DNA from: Cognatazoarcus sp050305135 | GTDB lineage: Bacteria > Pseudomonadota > Gammaproteobacteria > Burkholderiales > Rhodocyclaceae | Length of the DNA stretch: 64,000 bases | Assembly: GCA_050305135.1 (NCBI GenBank) | Contig: JBNLET010000083.1 | Coordinates: forward strand, 13,632-77,631 | Direction of reading: 5' to 3' | Part shown: in pieces, positions 1 through 9,811 of the stretch | How positions within the stretch are numbered: the first letter of the stretch is position 1 | Layout of the letters: the number at the start of each line of letters is the position of its first letter | Translations under genes and position numbers: made by a program | Notes under the pieces: generated by a model | Told to the model about the DNA's origin: nothing | What the model saw: only the letters and a program-made list of their open reading frames with translations | The model's database searches: none

Positions 1-548
1 AACAGGATCATTGCGGCGGAAAACCAGATCCCGAGCGAGAAGCCCATCACCACGCCCAGCACGATCGCACCCAGCGCGACCAGGCCGCCGACTTTCAGGA
101 AGCTGCCGAGAAAGGAGAAATCGGTCTTGCAGGTGATGGCGGTCCAGCTGAGTCCGGCGACCAGCAGCACCGTCACCAGCACGGCCGCCGAAATCGCTTC
201 CGGCGCCACCACGCTGGCCAGCGCGAACAGCGGTGCAAACAGAATGGCGTCGGCCAGCACGTAGAGCCCGAGGCCGCCCAATTGCCCGCTGCGCGACTCG
301 GCCTGGTCGGCGAATCGGGTGGCGATCCACGACACCACCATGAAGCCGCCCAGCAGTGCGAGCCAGCCGTAGCGGGCGCCGGCCAGCAGCGACAGGATGC
401 GAAAGCCGATGCCGCTCTGGTGGGCCATCGTCGAGACGATCGCGAAGGCGGCGATCGCGCCGCAGAGGTGGAAGTAGGTGGCGCGGAGAAACTCGCGACG
501 ATCGAGTTCGTGGCCGTCGGCGGTGGCGACTTCGTATTCGAACTGCAT
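1..548 (-). CDS. Bax inhibitor-1/YccA-like membrane protein (C-terminus outside window)
   Basis: Reading the reverse strand from ATG at 548 gives 182 codons without a stop, so the C-terminal end lies before position 1. After a short soluble head (MQFEYEVATADG) there are about six hydrophobic segments. The stretch ITCKTDFSFLGSFLKVGG closely resembles the TxxKxDFSFLGxFL signature of the Bax inhibitor-1 (YccA/YbhL, UPF0005) family. Family members are inner-membrane proteins; E. coli YccA modulates the FtsH protease and others act as calcium-leak channels. A more specific role cannot be assigned here. The gene points the same way as the telA-like gene 162 bp upstream. Confidence 0.85.
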   Translation of the reverse strand, partial: MQFEYEVATADGHELDRREFLRATYFHLCGAIAAFAIVSTMAHQSGIGFRILSLLAGARYGWLALLGGFMVVSWIATRFADQAESRSGQLGGLGLYVLADAILFAPLFALASVVAPEAISAAVLVTVLLVAGLSWTAITCKTDFSFLGSFLKVGGLVALGAIVLGVVMGFSLGIWFSAAMIL

Positions 549-710
549 GGCTGGACTCCCGGGCGAATGATGTCGGGAGCATATCAGCTTCGCGCCGCCG
601 GGAGTAGACCAGATGCATGCCGCGCGATGCACCTGGCTGCGGGCCGTTTTCGAGTGCGGCCGGCGGTCGCGCGGCGCGCGACGGTGCCCCGCCGTACCCG
701 GCCCGTGCCG

Positions 711-1907
711 TCAGTCGATGATCTCGATCGGGAAGTCCTTGGCCGCCTGCCCGGCGCCTTCCATGCGCTGGATGGTCTGCTCGGATTCGGCCGCCATGCG
801 GTCCATCTCGAGGATGTTCTCGGCCATCTTCGGCAACGCCTCCTGGCGGTAGCGGGAGACGTCGTCGAGCGCCGCGCGGATGTCCTCGAACGACTTTCGC
901 AGCACGTCCAGGTCGAGCATCGTGCCGGCCGCTTGCTTGTGGATCTCGGCGCCCTGGGTCTTCAGCCGCTCGGCCGTGCCGGCGATCAGGTTCTCGTTGG
1001 TCTTGGTCACCGCCTGCACTTTCTGCAGCACGATCTTCTGGTTGGCCAGCGCCAGCGCCAGCGTCACCGCCACCTGCAGCGCGCTGACGGTGACGTTCTG
1101 CGCCCGGTTCACGCCGCGGATCAGCTCCTTGTTGTTGCGCACGATCATCTCGATCGTCAGGAAACCCTGCTGGTTCACCAGCAACTGCTGCTGCAGGTCC
1201 TGGATGCGTTGGCGCAGCGGGAACAGCAGCTCCTCCTGGATGAACTTGGTGCGCGGGTCGTCGGACACCAGTTCGGTGGCGATGCGGTCCTGCAGCTTCG
1301 CGTCGATCAGCTCGCCGAGCTTCACGGCCTTTTCCAGCTTGTGCGAGAGCGCCCGCATGGCCTTCTGGTCGTCGGCCAGCGTGATGTTGTCGCGCTTCAG
1401 CTGGTCCTGCCCCTGTTTGAGCGAGTTCATCACCGCCTCGATCACCGTCTCGGCCGCCTCGTACTGGCTGAAGTAGCGCTTCAGCGGCGTGCCGATGCCG
1501 GGGATGTGGCCCAGCGCGCGCGAGAACCAGCCGGCCTCCAGGTCGAACTTGGCCGGGTCGAGCGCCTCGACCTGGACCTTCAGGTCCACCAGTGCGTTGG
1601 CCACCTGGCCGCCGTCGCTGCTCTGGTCGGCGAGCTGCTTGATCGGCTGCTTCAGCATCTGGCTGCGGCGCGCCGCATCCTTCTGCAGCTCGATGCCCAT
1701 CGTCTCGACGGCGGCCTTGGCGGTGGCCTGGCCGTCGTGGTCGTCGGCCGGAATGTTCATCATGCGCCCGACCAGCGCCTCGGCCTGGGCGTCCAGGTCG
1801 GCGTCGGTGGCCGGATCGGCATGGATCCGGGCCGGATCCGCGAGCTGCAATTCCTTGCGCAGTTGCTCCTTGTCGGCAAAGACCAGGGTCTGGGTGTCGC
1901 TGCTCAT
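711..1907 (-). CDS. TelA/KlaA-type toxic anion resistance family protein
   Basis: This 398-residue protein is predicted to be soluble and largely alpha-helical, with length and sequence typical of the TelA family (Pfam PF05816). Recognisable stretches are the central GWFSRALGHIPGIGTPLKRYF segment region and the conserved FLTIEMIVRNNKELIRGVNRA region followed by VTVSALQVAVTLALAL. TelA and KlaA were named for tellurite resistance on plasmids; chromosomal members are linked to general stress and envelope toxicity, and the biochemical activity is unknown. The gene is divergent from the AAA/coiled-coil/VWA operon starting at 2034, with about 126 bp between, and TelA proteins often neighbour such genes, so a shared function is plausible. 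Confidence 0.9.
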   Translation of the reverse strand: MSSDTQTLVFADKEQLRKELQLADPARIHADPATDADLDAQAEALVGRMMNIPADDHDGQATAKAAVETMGIELQKDAARRSQMLKQPIKQLADQSSDGGQVANALVDLKVQVEALDPAKFDLEAGWFSRALGHIPGIGTPLKRYFSQYEAAETVIEAVMNSLKQGQDQLKRDNITLADDQKAMRALSHKLEKAVKLGELIDAKLQDRIATELVSDDPRTKFIQEELLFPLRQRIQDLQQQLLVNQQGFLTIEMIVRNNKELIRGVNRAQNVTVSALQVAVTLALALANQKIVLQKVQAVTKTNENLIAGTAERLKTQGAEIHKQAAGTMLDLDVLRKSFEDIRAALDDVSRYRQEALPKMAENILEMDRMAAESEQTIQRMEGAGQAAKDFPIEIID

Positions 1908-2033
1908 GGGCTCTCCTGATGCGTGCGTGGGCTGTCAGGTGCGCAGCATACCCCGGCTGCCTGCGTGGCCGCACTGGCGGGCGCCGTCCGGGGCGACGAT
2001 AATGGCCCGCGCCATCCTCGCCGGACCCTGCCA

Positions 2034-3506
<1,473 letters not shown>

Positions 3507-3565
3507 CCCTGTCGCGGCTTTGCGCTAACATCCGGCCAGACCGCATCGAGAGGAACGATCCCATC

Positions 3566-4339
3566 ATGTTGCAACGCCGGGCACTTGCCGCGCTGGCATC
3601 CCGCCCCTCGAGCTGGCTGGTGCTCGCGCTGTGCGGCGCGGCGCCGTGGCTGTTCCACGACTGGTTCCGGCCCGGCCTGGCGATGACCGCCGCCGCGGTC
3701 GCGCTGGCCGTGGCGCTGCTGGCGCTGTGGCCGCTGCTGCTGATGCGCGATCCGGCCTTCATCGCGGGCCTGATGCCTGCCCCGGGCGAAATCGGTGCCG
3801 GCGGCGAGGCCCGGGTGCGCAAGCTGGAGGCCGACCTGGACCGCCTCGGCTCAGAGCAGGGCGTCGCGCAGCTGCGCCTGCTGCGGCAGAAGCTCGATCG
3901 GCTGGTGGAGGTGCTGCGCCACCGCCTCGACGAGGGCGAGGTCACCTACGGGCGCTACCTCGGCACCGCCGAGCAGGTCTATCTGGCGGCCGTCGACAAC
4001 CTGAACGAGGTGGTGGTGACGCTGACCAGTCTGTCCGGCATGGACGAGTCCTACCTGGACCAGCGGGTGGCCGACATCGAACGCGACGGCGTCACCGAGA
4101 AGGAGCGCGGCGAGCTGGAAACCATCGACCGGCGCCGCGCCGTGCTGCAGCAGCAGCGCGACAAGCTGGAAGATCTGCTGGCCGAGAACGAACGGGCGCT
4201 GGAAGTGCTCGACAATACTTCGGCGGCACTGGCCGAAACCCGTACCCGCGGCGGACACGCGGCGCTGTCGGCCGAGGACGCGATCCGCGAGCTGGAAGCG
4301 CTGGCCGGCCGCACCGGACGCTACGCCTCCGGCCGATGA
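3566..4339 (+). CDS. Two-TM membrane protein with long cytoplasmic coiled coil
   Basis: The ATG at 3566 follows a GAGAGGAACGATC ribosome-binding region and gives 257 residues. Two hydrophobic helices (about residues 14-30 and 35-58) precede a highly charged helical region (about 80-235) with heptad-like spacing, indicating a membrane-anchored cytoplasmic coiled coil. I do not recognise a named family with certainty. The topology and the TelA neighbour resemble XpaC-type (5-bromo-4-chloroindolyl phosphate hydrolysis) proteins, which commonly pair with TelA, but this is inference from layout. The stop codon overlaps the first possible ATG (4336) of the next gene, so the two are translationally close. 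Confidence 0.75.
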   Translation: MLQRRALAALASRPSSWLVLALCGAAPWLFHDWFRPGLAMTAAAVALAVALLALWPLLLMRDPAFIAGLMPAPGEIGAGGEARVRKLEADLDRLGSEQGVAQLRLLRQKLDRLVEVLRHRLDEGEVTYGRYLGTAEQVYLAAVDNLNEVVVTLTSLSGMDESYLDQRVADIERDGVTEKERGELETIDRRRAVLQQQRDKLEDLLAENERALEVLDNTSAALAETRTRGGHAALSAEDAIRELEALAGRTGRYASGR

Positions 4340-4398
4340 GCCGCAAACGCAACAGCAAAGCCGCCGCGCCGGGCCGTGCGGCTGGAAGAGGAGAAACG

Positions 4399-6147
4399 AT
4401 GGCGAGCAAAAAACCGTCCCGCGGGCGTGGATTCTTCATGTTCGTGGTCTTCGTGGTGATCGGGATCGCCGTCTTCAGCCAGTTTTTCGGCACCGAATCG
4501 CTGCTGCCGTCCGGACCGGATACCTCGGCCCATGGTCGCGCCATGCGCTACGACGACGCGGTCGAGGCGGTGCGCGGGATGCGCAACCAGGTGGATTGGC
4601 ACGAGGACATCGTCACCGATCGGGCGCGCATCGAACTGGGCGCCGGCGCCGACCTGAAGAAGAGCCTGCCTGCCATCGACACCTTCCCGCTGGTGGTGCT
4701 GCCCGCCGCCGGCCGTTCCGCCGCGGTGGCGGAGATCTTCGTGTCGACCGAGAAGTCCGGCAGCGGCACCGACGGCTGGATGGTGCGAGTGGCGGAGGAC
4801 TTCAACAACGCCAACCTGCGCCTGAAGAGCGGGCGCCCGGCGCAGGTGGCGATCCGCAAGATCGCCTCCGGCACCGGCCACGACTTCATCGCCTCGCGCA
4901 AATACGTGCCGCAGGGCTTTTCGCCGTCCAACGAGCTGTGGGTGTCGATGGTCGAGGCCGAGGGCGTGCCGGTCGAGCGCATCGCCGACAGCACCGTCGG
5001 CAACGTCGCCGGCATCGTCATGAAGCAGTCGGTGGCCGCCCGGCTGCGCGAGAAGTACGGCCGCATCGACGTGCCGACGCTGGTGGATGCGGTGGTGCAG
5101 GGCAGCCTGGTGATGGGCTACACCAACCCCTTCGCCAGCAGTACCGGGCTCAATTTCCTCGTCACGGTGCTGAACCGCTTCAGCGACGGCAAGCCCGAGG
5201 CGATGCTGTCGCCGGCCGTGGTGAGCGCGTTCGAGAGTTTCCAGAAGGGCGTCCCGTTCGTCGCGCTGACCACGCTGCAGATGCGCGAATCGGTCGAGAA
5301 GAACGGTTCGCTGGACGCCTTCGTGATGGAGTACCAGACCTACGTGCAGACGCCGACGCTGCAGTCCGGCTACGAGTTCATCCCGTTCGGCGTGCGCCAC
5401 GACAATCCGCTGGTGGGCCTCGGCCGGCTCGACGCCGATCAGCGCGAGACGCTGCAGATGCTGGCCGAGTTCGGCCGGCAGCAGCGCTACCGCAAGATCG
5501 CGCGCGACTACGGCTTCGATCCGAAGATCGACTACGCGTCCGCCTACCCGGTGCCGAAGGGCGACGTGCTGGTGCAGGCACAGCGGCTGTGGAAGGAGAA
5601 GAAGGACGCCGGCCGGCCGATCGCCGCGGTGTTCGTCTGCGACGTCAGCGGCTCGATGCGCGGCGTGCGCCTGGCACAGCTGAAGAAGGCGCTGCTGGGC
5701 GGCTCCGAGTTCATCAGCCCGAGCAACTCGATCGGCCTGGTGGTGTTCAACCACCAGGTCACGACGGTGCTGCCGGTGCGCCCCTTCGATCTGTCGCAGA
5801 AGGCCTCGTTCCATGCCGCCGTCAAGCGCATGGAGGCCGACGGCAATACCGCCATGTACGACGGCGTGGTGGTCGGGCTCAACATGCTGCTCGACGAGAA
5901 GACGCGCAATCCCGGCATCAAGCCGGTGCTGTTCGTGCTGACCGACGGCGACACCAACCGCGGCTTCGATTACGACGCCAGCGCCGAGATCTTCGAAGGC
6001 CTCGGCATCCCGATCTACACGATCGGCTACGAAGCCAAGATCGATCAGTTGAAGCGCCTCTCCTCGCTGGTCGAGGCGGCCAGCCTGAATGCCGGCGAGG
6101 GCGAGATCGAATACAAGATCGGCGCGCTGCTGAACGCGGAGATGTGA
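4399..6147 (+). CDS. Membrane-anchored substrate-binding/VWA fusion protein
   Basis: From the ATG at 4399, which has a good GAGGAG Shine-Dalgarno 5-9 bases upstream, the protein is 582 residues; an alternative ATG at 4336 would add 21 basic residues. A single N-terminal membrane segment (FFMFVVFVVIGIAVFSQFF) anchors it. Residues ~90-390 look like a periplasmic substrate-binding fold (for example the stretch GYTNPFASSTGLNFL). The C-terminal third is a von Willebrand A domain with an intact metal site: DVSGS near 411, a Thr in the GNTAMYDG stretch and TDGDTNRG. The combination suggests an extracytoplasmic sensor or scaffold. It sits in the AAA/coiled-coil operon, and the next gene begins 4 bp after its stop. 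Confidence 0.85.
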   Translation: MASKKPSRGRGFFMFVVFVVIGIAVFSQFFGTESLLPSGPDTSAHGRAMRYDDAVEAVRGMRNQVDWHEDIVTDRARIELGAGADLKKSLPAIDTFPLVVLPAAGRSAAVAEIFVSTEKSGSGTDGWMVRVAEDFNNANLRLKSGRPAQVAIRKIASGTGHDFIASRKYVPQGFSPSNELWVSMVEAEGVPVERIADSTVGNVAGIVMKQSVAARLREKYGRIDVPTLVDAVVQGSLVMGYTNPFASSTGLNFLVTVLNRFSDGKPEAMLSPAVVSAFESFQKGVPFVALTTLQMRESVEKNGSLDAFVMEYQTYVQTPTLQSGYEFIPFGVRHDNPLVGLGRLDADQRETLQMLAEFGRQQRYRKIARDYGFDPKIDYASAYPVPKGDVLVQAQRLWKEKKDAGRPIAAVFVCDVSGSMRGVRLAQLKKALLGGSEFISPSNSIGLVVFNHQVTTVLPVRPFDLSQKASFHAAVKRMEADGNTAMYDGVVVGLNMLLDEKTRNPGIKPVLFVLTDGDTNRGFDYDASAEIFEGLGIPIYTIGYEAKIDQLKRLSSLVEAASLNAGEGEIEYKIGALLNAEM

Positions 6148-6151
6148 GCGC

Positions 6152-6556
6152 ATGAGCCCGCTGCTGCGCTGGCTGCTGGCCGCGGTCGCCTCGTTCGGGG
6201 CACTCGCCGGCGGCTACCATTTCTATCTGCTGCAGCATCCGCACAAGGTGCTGGTGCTGCTCGACACCTCGTTCGCGATGCGCGACGCGCTGCCGCGCGT
6301 GCCGGGGCTGCTGCGCGGCCTGCAGGGGCGGCGCTACACGGTGTATGCGCTGGAAACCGACAAGGCGCCGGTGCATGGCTTCGCCGACCGCCTGAAGCTC
6401 GGCCGCGTCGACGCCTACGCGCCGCGCAGGCTGTCCGCGCTGGCCGAGCGCGCCGCCGTCGCGCCGTTCGACCAGGCCGACGAGGTGATCGTCGTCAGCA
6501 ACGCGCCGGCCGGGGAATTGCAGCTACCGTCGGGCTGGCGCGTGGTTTCGCCCTGA
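6152..6556 (+). CDS. Small membrane-anchored VWA-like protein
   Basis: This 134-residue protein starts with a hydrophobic helix (residues ~5-25) followed by KVLVLLDTSFAMRD, which resembles the first strand and metal-binding loop of a VWA domain (DxSxS), here reduced to DTSFA. The remainder alternates beta/alpha-like segments (YTVYALETDKAP, ADEVIVVSNAPAGEL) and is about two-thirds the length of a full VWA domain, so it is a short or degenerate member. It follows the large VWA gene by 4 bp and is the last gene of the operon. No family name can be given with confidence. Confidence 0.7.
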   Translation: MSPLLRWLLAAVASFGALAGGYHFYLLQHPHKVLVLLDTSFAMRDALPRVPGLLRGLQGRRYTVYALETDKAPVHGFADRLKLGRVDAYAPRRLSALAERAAVAPFDQADEVIVVSNAPAGELQLPSGWRVVSP

Positions 6557-6582
6557 GTCCGCCACTGCGGGAGCGACGCGCC

Positions 6583-7494
6583 ATGGATTTCCAGCCGATC
6601 CTCGATGAGATCGCCGCCACGCTGGCGCCCGAGCGCGGCAGCGGGCGGGTGGCAACCTACATTCCGGCCTTGGCGCGGGTCGATCCGCAGCACTTCGGCA
6701 TCGCGCTGCGCACCGGCGACGGTCGCGAATACGCGGCCGCCGACGCCGACACCCGCTTCTCGATCCAGAGCATCTCGAAGGTGTTCACGCTGGCGCTGGC
6801 GATGGGCCGCGTCGGCGACGCGCTGTGGACGCGCATCGGCCGCGAGCCGTCCGGCAACCCGTTCAATTCGCTGGTGCAACTGGAGTGGGAGCAGGGGGTG
6901 CCGCGCAACCCCTTCATCAACGCCGGCGCGATCGCGGTGGCCGATCGGCTGGTGAGCAGCGGCGCCGATGCGCGCGGCGAGCTGCTGGCGCTGCTCTCCA
7001 GCCTGTGCGGCGAGGCGGTGACGTTCGACGAGGAGGTGGCGGCCTCCGAGGCGGCGACCGGTTTCCGCAACGTCGCGCTGGCGAACTTCATGCGTAGCTT
7101 CGGCAAGCTCGACAACGAGGTCGGTGCGGTGCTCGACCTGTATTTCCACCAGTGCTCGGCGGCCATGAGCTGCCGCCAGCTGGCCCGCGCGGTCGGTTTC
7201 CTGTGCCGCGACGGCGCCCATCCGCTCGATGCCGGCCCGGTCGTCACACCGCCCCAGGCGCGGCGCCTGAACGCGCTGATGCTGACCTGCGGTACCTACG
7301 ACGCGGCCGGCGAGTTCGCCTTCCGCATCGGCCTGCCGTGCAAGAGCGGCGTCGGCGGCGGCATCGTCGCGGTATTGCCCGACCGGTTGAGCCTGTGCGT
7401 GTGGTCGCCGGGGCTGGACGAGACCGGCAATTCGCTGCTCGGCATGAAAGCGCTGGAACTGTTCGTCGCGCGCACCGGCCTGTCGGTGTTCTGA
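6583..7494 (+). CDS. glsA: Glutaminase (GlsA family)
   Basis: The 303-residue product matches the serine-type glutaminase family, which hydrolyses L-glutamine to glutamate and ammonia in the cytosol. The catalytic Ser-x-x-Lys pair is visible in FSIQSISKVFTLALA, and other family hallmarks are GREPSGNPFNSL, NPFINAGAIAV, the Asn/Tyr-containing stretch DLYFHQCSAAMSC and the C-terminal GVGGGIVAVLPDRLS. Length agrees with E. coli YneH/YbaS (about 308-310). It begins 26 bp after the small VWA gene, so it may be read through from that operon, but its function is unrelated. Confidence 0.95.
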   Translation: MDFQPILDEIAATLAPERGSGRVATYIPALARVDPQHFGIALRTGDGREYAAADADTRFSIQSISKVFTLALAMGRVGDALWTRIGREPSGNPFNSLVQLEWEQGVPRNPFINAGAIAVADRLVSSGADARGELLALLSSLCGEAVTFDEEVAASEAATGFRNVALANFMRSFGKLDNEVGAVLDLYFHQCSAAMSCRQLARAVGFLCRDGAHPLDAGPVVTPPQARRLNALMLTCGTYDAAGEFAFRIGLPCKSGVGGGIVAVLPDRLSLCVWSPGLDETGNSLLGMKALELFVARTGLSVF

Positions 7495-7503
7495 GCTTCG
7501 GCG

Positions 7504-8664
7504 CTACCTGGCCGGCCACGCCCAGTGCTGCGCGGGCGCCGCGCCGTCTTCGATCACGGTCGAACCGAAGCGCTTGTGCAGCAGCAGCGAATTGCAGCCC
7601 GCCTCGCCTTCCAGGCTGGCGACCAGCCGGCTGGCGTGGGTGACGACGACGATCTGGCTGTGGCGTGCGGCTTCACCGATCAGGCGGCCGAGGGCCGGCA
7701 GCAGGTCCGGGTGCAGGCTGGTTTCGGGCTCGTTCAGCACCATCAGCGACGGCGGGCGCGGTGTCAGCAGCGCGGCGATCCAGAGCAGGTAGCGCAGCGT
7801 GCCGTCGGACAGCTCGGCCGCCCGCAGCGGGCGCAGCAGGCCGTGCTGCTGCATCTCGAGCGCGAAGCGCCCGTCGGCCTGGCGGATGTCGACCCGGGCG
7901 CCGGGAAAAGCATCCTCGACCGCCCGATCGAAGGCCTCGGGGTCGCCGATCTCGCGGATCGTCTGTACCGCGGCGGCTAGGTCGGCGCCGTCGTGGCCGA
8001 GCACCGGGGTGTGGGTGCCGACCTGCGGCTGGCGGGCCGGCGCCTCGGCGTCGCTGCGGAAGTGGTCGTAGAAGCGCCAGCCGCGGATGCACTCGCGCAA
8101 CTGCAGCAGCTCGGGCGCGTTCTTCGGGTCGGCGCAACTCGCCATCATGCTGTCGAAGCCCGCCAGCTGCGAGGCGACGGTGCGCCAGCCGTCGTCGTCG
8201 TCGCGCACCTGCACCAGCGGGCCGCGGCGCTCCACCAGCACGCTGGCCGGGCGCAGCCGCGGGGCGGCCCAGATGCACTCGCGCTTGATCACCGGATCGA
8301 GCGTGAAGGCCGAGCTGCTGGGCTGCGGCAGGCCCAGCTCGATCGCGTAGCCGTAGTCCTCGCCGGCGAAGCCGAGCTTCAGCGCCACCGGCTGCTTGCG
8401 CCGGGTGCCCTGCAGCGGGTGGCGGCCCTGCAGCACCGAGCGGGCGATCTGCTCCGGGCCGGCCCACAGCGTCGAGGGCAGGCCGCCCTCGCGCGCCAGC
8501 GACGGGATCAGGTCGCCGCGCGCCGCGTCGGCCAGCAGCCGCAGCGCGCGATAGAGGCTGGACTTGCCGCTGCCGTTGGCGCCGGTTACGACGTTCAGCG
8601 CCGTCAGCGGCAGCGCCAGCTCGCGCAGCGAGCGATAGCCCGCGACGGCCAGCGTCGTCAGCAC
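7504..8664 (-). CDS. AAA family ATPase (AAA_21, RecF/OLD-like)
   Basis: The 386-residue protein has an ABC/RecF-type ATPase head. Walker A is NVVTGANGSGKSSLY near residues 24-38, a signature-like ELSDGTLRYLL lies near 290, and Walker B LMVLNEPETSLHPDLLPAL follows, then the QIVVVTHASRLV strand. The insert between the two halves is short and lacks a long coiled coil, so it is not an SMC or RecN. No nuclease (TOPRIM) domain is present. Such stand-alone AAA_21 proteins are common and mostly uncharacterised; some are halves of defence systems, but no effector gene is adjacent. It is convergent with glsA (9 bp between stops). Confidence 0.85.
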   Translation of the reverse strand: MLTTLAVAGYRSLRELALPLTALNVVTGANGSGKSSLYRALRLLADAARGDLIPSLAREGGLPSTLWAGPEQIARSVLQGRHPLQGTRRKQPVALKLGFAGEDYGYAIELGLPQPSSSAFTLDPVIKRECIWAAPRLRPASVLVERRGPLVQVRDDDDGWRTVASQLAGFDSMMASCADPKNAPELLQLRECIRGWRFYDHFRSDAEAPARQPQVGTHTPVLGHDGADLAAAVQTIREIGDPEAFDRAVEDAFPGARVDIRQADGRFALEMQQHGLLRPLRAAELSDGTLRYLLWIAALLTPRPPSLMVLNEPETSLHPDLLPALGRLIGEAARHSQIVVVTHASRLVASLEGEAGCNSLLLHKRFGSTVIEDGAAPAQHWAWPAR

Positions 8665-8683
8665 CGGCGGGTCCGGCCGCGCC

Positions 8684-9505
8684 TCACTTCAGCGCGAAGC
8701 CCAGATTGCGCAGCGCCTCCACCAGCCGATCGCGGCCGGAGAGGGATTCCGGCCCGGCCACCCGCTTGGACGAGTGCACCGACCAACTGCCGCGCACGTT
8801 CATGTTCTGGCTGTCGTAGAAGCGCGCCATGGCCTGGTCGTAGTCGGCCAGCGGTGCGTCCTGCTGTTCGAGCGAATAGTTCTCGTGGTGCAGCACCACC
8901 GGCTGGGCCGGGCGGGGCTTGACCGACGCCGGCTTCGATTCGTCGGCGTAGCCGACACACATGCCGAACACCGCGAACACCCGCGGCGGCAGTGCGAGGA
9001 TGCGGGCGACCTCCTCGGGGCGGTTGCGCATGCCACCGATATAGACCAGCGACAGTCCCAGCGACTGGGCCGCTACCGCAGCGTTCTGGGCCGCCAGCGC
9101 GGCGTCGATGACGCCGACCAGGAACATCTCGGTGTAGTCGAGGGCCTCGTCCGTTCGCTCGCAGCGCTGGGCAACCCGATGCAGCCGGGCGAGATCGGCC
9201 AGCCACACCAGTTGCAAGGGCGCTTCGCGCACGTGTGCCTGCCCGCCGGCGCATTCGGCGAGCGCGGCTTTCTTGTCCGGATCGCGCACTGCGACCACGC
9301 TCCAGGCGTGGAGGTTCGACGAGCTGGCGGCAGATTGGGCGGCGGCGACGATCGCCGCAATCTGGTCGTCGCTGACCGGGTCGGGCTTGTAGGCCCGCAC
9401 TGAGCGGTGGCTCAGCAGGTGTTCGATGACGTCCGAGGTGGCTTGCGGTATGCGTGCCGCGGTGTCGCCGTAGCGGCGCTGAAAGCGGGATTTGAAGTCA
9501 CTCAT
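8684..9505 (-). CDS. NfsA-like NADPH-dependent nitroreductase/flavin oxidoreductase
   Basis: ATG at 9505 (MSDFKSRFQRRYG) gives 273 residues. The HRSVRAY motif near residue 33 and the SLGLSLVYIGGMRN stretch followed by FAVFGMCVGYAD are characteristic of the NfsA branch of FMN-dependent nitroreductases, which carry out two-electron reductions of nitro compounds, quinones and similar acceptors. A C-terminal segment (RGSWSVHSSKRV) also fits family members. The gene is divergent from the chemoreceptor at 9812, with a 306-bp promoter region between. It lies 19 bp upstream of the AAA ATPase on the same strand, so co-transcription is likely. Confidence 0.9.
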   Translation of the reverse strand: MSDFKSRFQRRYGDTAARIPQATSDVIEHLLSHRSVRAYKPDPVSDDQIAAIVAAAQSAASSSNLHAWSVVAVRDPDKKAALAECAGGQAHVREAPLQLVWLADLARLHRVAQRCERTDEALDYTEMFLVGVIDAALAAQNAAVAAQSLGLSLVYIGGMRNRPEEVARILALPPRVFAVFGMCVGYADESKPASVKPRPAQPVVLHHENYSLEQQDAPLADYDQAMARFYDSQNMNVRGSWSVHSSKRVAGPESLSGRDRLVEALRNLGFALK

Positions 9506-9811
9506 GGGAATCCTGATCGAGGCGTACGGCATGATTCTAGCGATCCCGCGACTCGCTTGCAGGCCGCTTTCACGGCGATCCCCAGCGGTAGCGGGAACGG
9601 CGCAAAGCGCCCGACGGGCCCGCTGGGGCGATGCCTCGTCCGGTGGCCCCGTCCTGCGAACGGCCACGGCTGGCCGGGCCCGGTTCAAGTGTTCGTTCCC
9701 GTATCCGATATATCGAACGATGTAGCGGTTGCTCCCCTGCCAATGCTCGCGCAAGTGCGGCAGGCGGGGGCGGATTCATGCTCGGAAGTGTTCGCCGGGA
9801 GAAAATGCGAC
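9506..9811. other. Intergenic promoter region between nitroreductase and chemoreceptor genes
   Basis: This 306-bp non-coding stretch separates two divergent genes. Beyond the sigma-28-like promoter at 9685-9711, I see only a GC-rich segment (9570-9680) where apparent open frames on both strands are overlapping shadows without family resemblance. No RNA gene or repeat was recognised. Confidence 0.6.
9685..9711 (+). promoter_or_regulatory. Putative sigma-28 (FliA) promoter of the chemoreceptor gene
   Basis: The sequence TCAAGTGT-N11-TCCGATAT matches the sigma-28 consensus TAAAGTTT-N11-GCCGATAA at 6 of 8 positions in each half and with exact 11-bp spacing. Transcription would begin near 9718, leaving a leader of about 94 nt before the ATG at 9812. 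The downstream gene is a methyl-accepting chemotaxis protein, a typical FliA target. Confidence 0.65.

Noticed and set aside
7504..8664. AAA_21 ATPase as half of an anti-phage defence system
   Set aside because: No nuclease, reverse transcriptase or other effector gene is adjacent; neighbours are glutaminase and nitroreductase genes.
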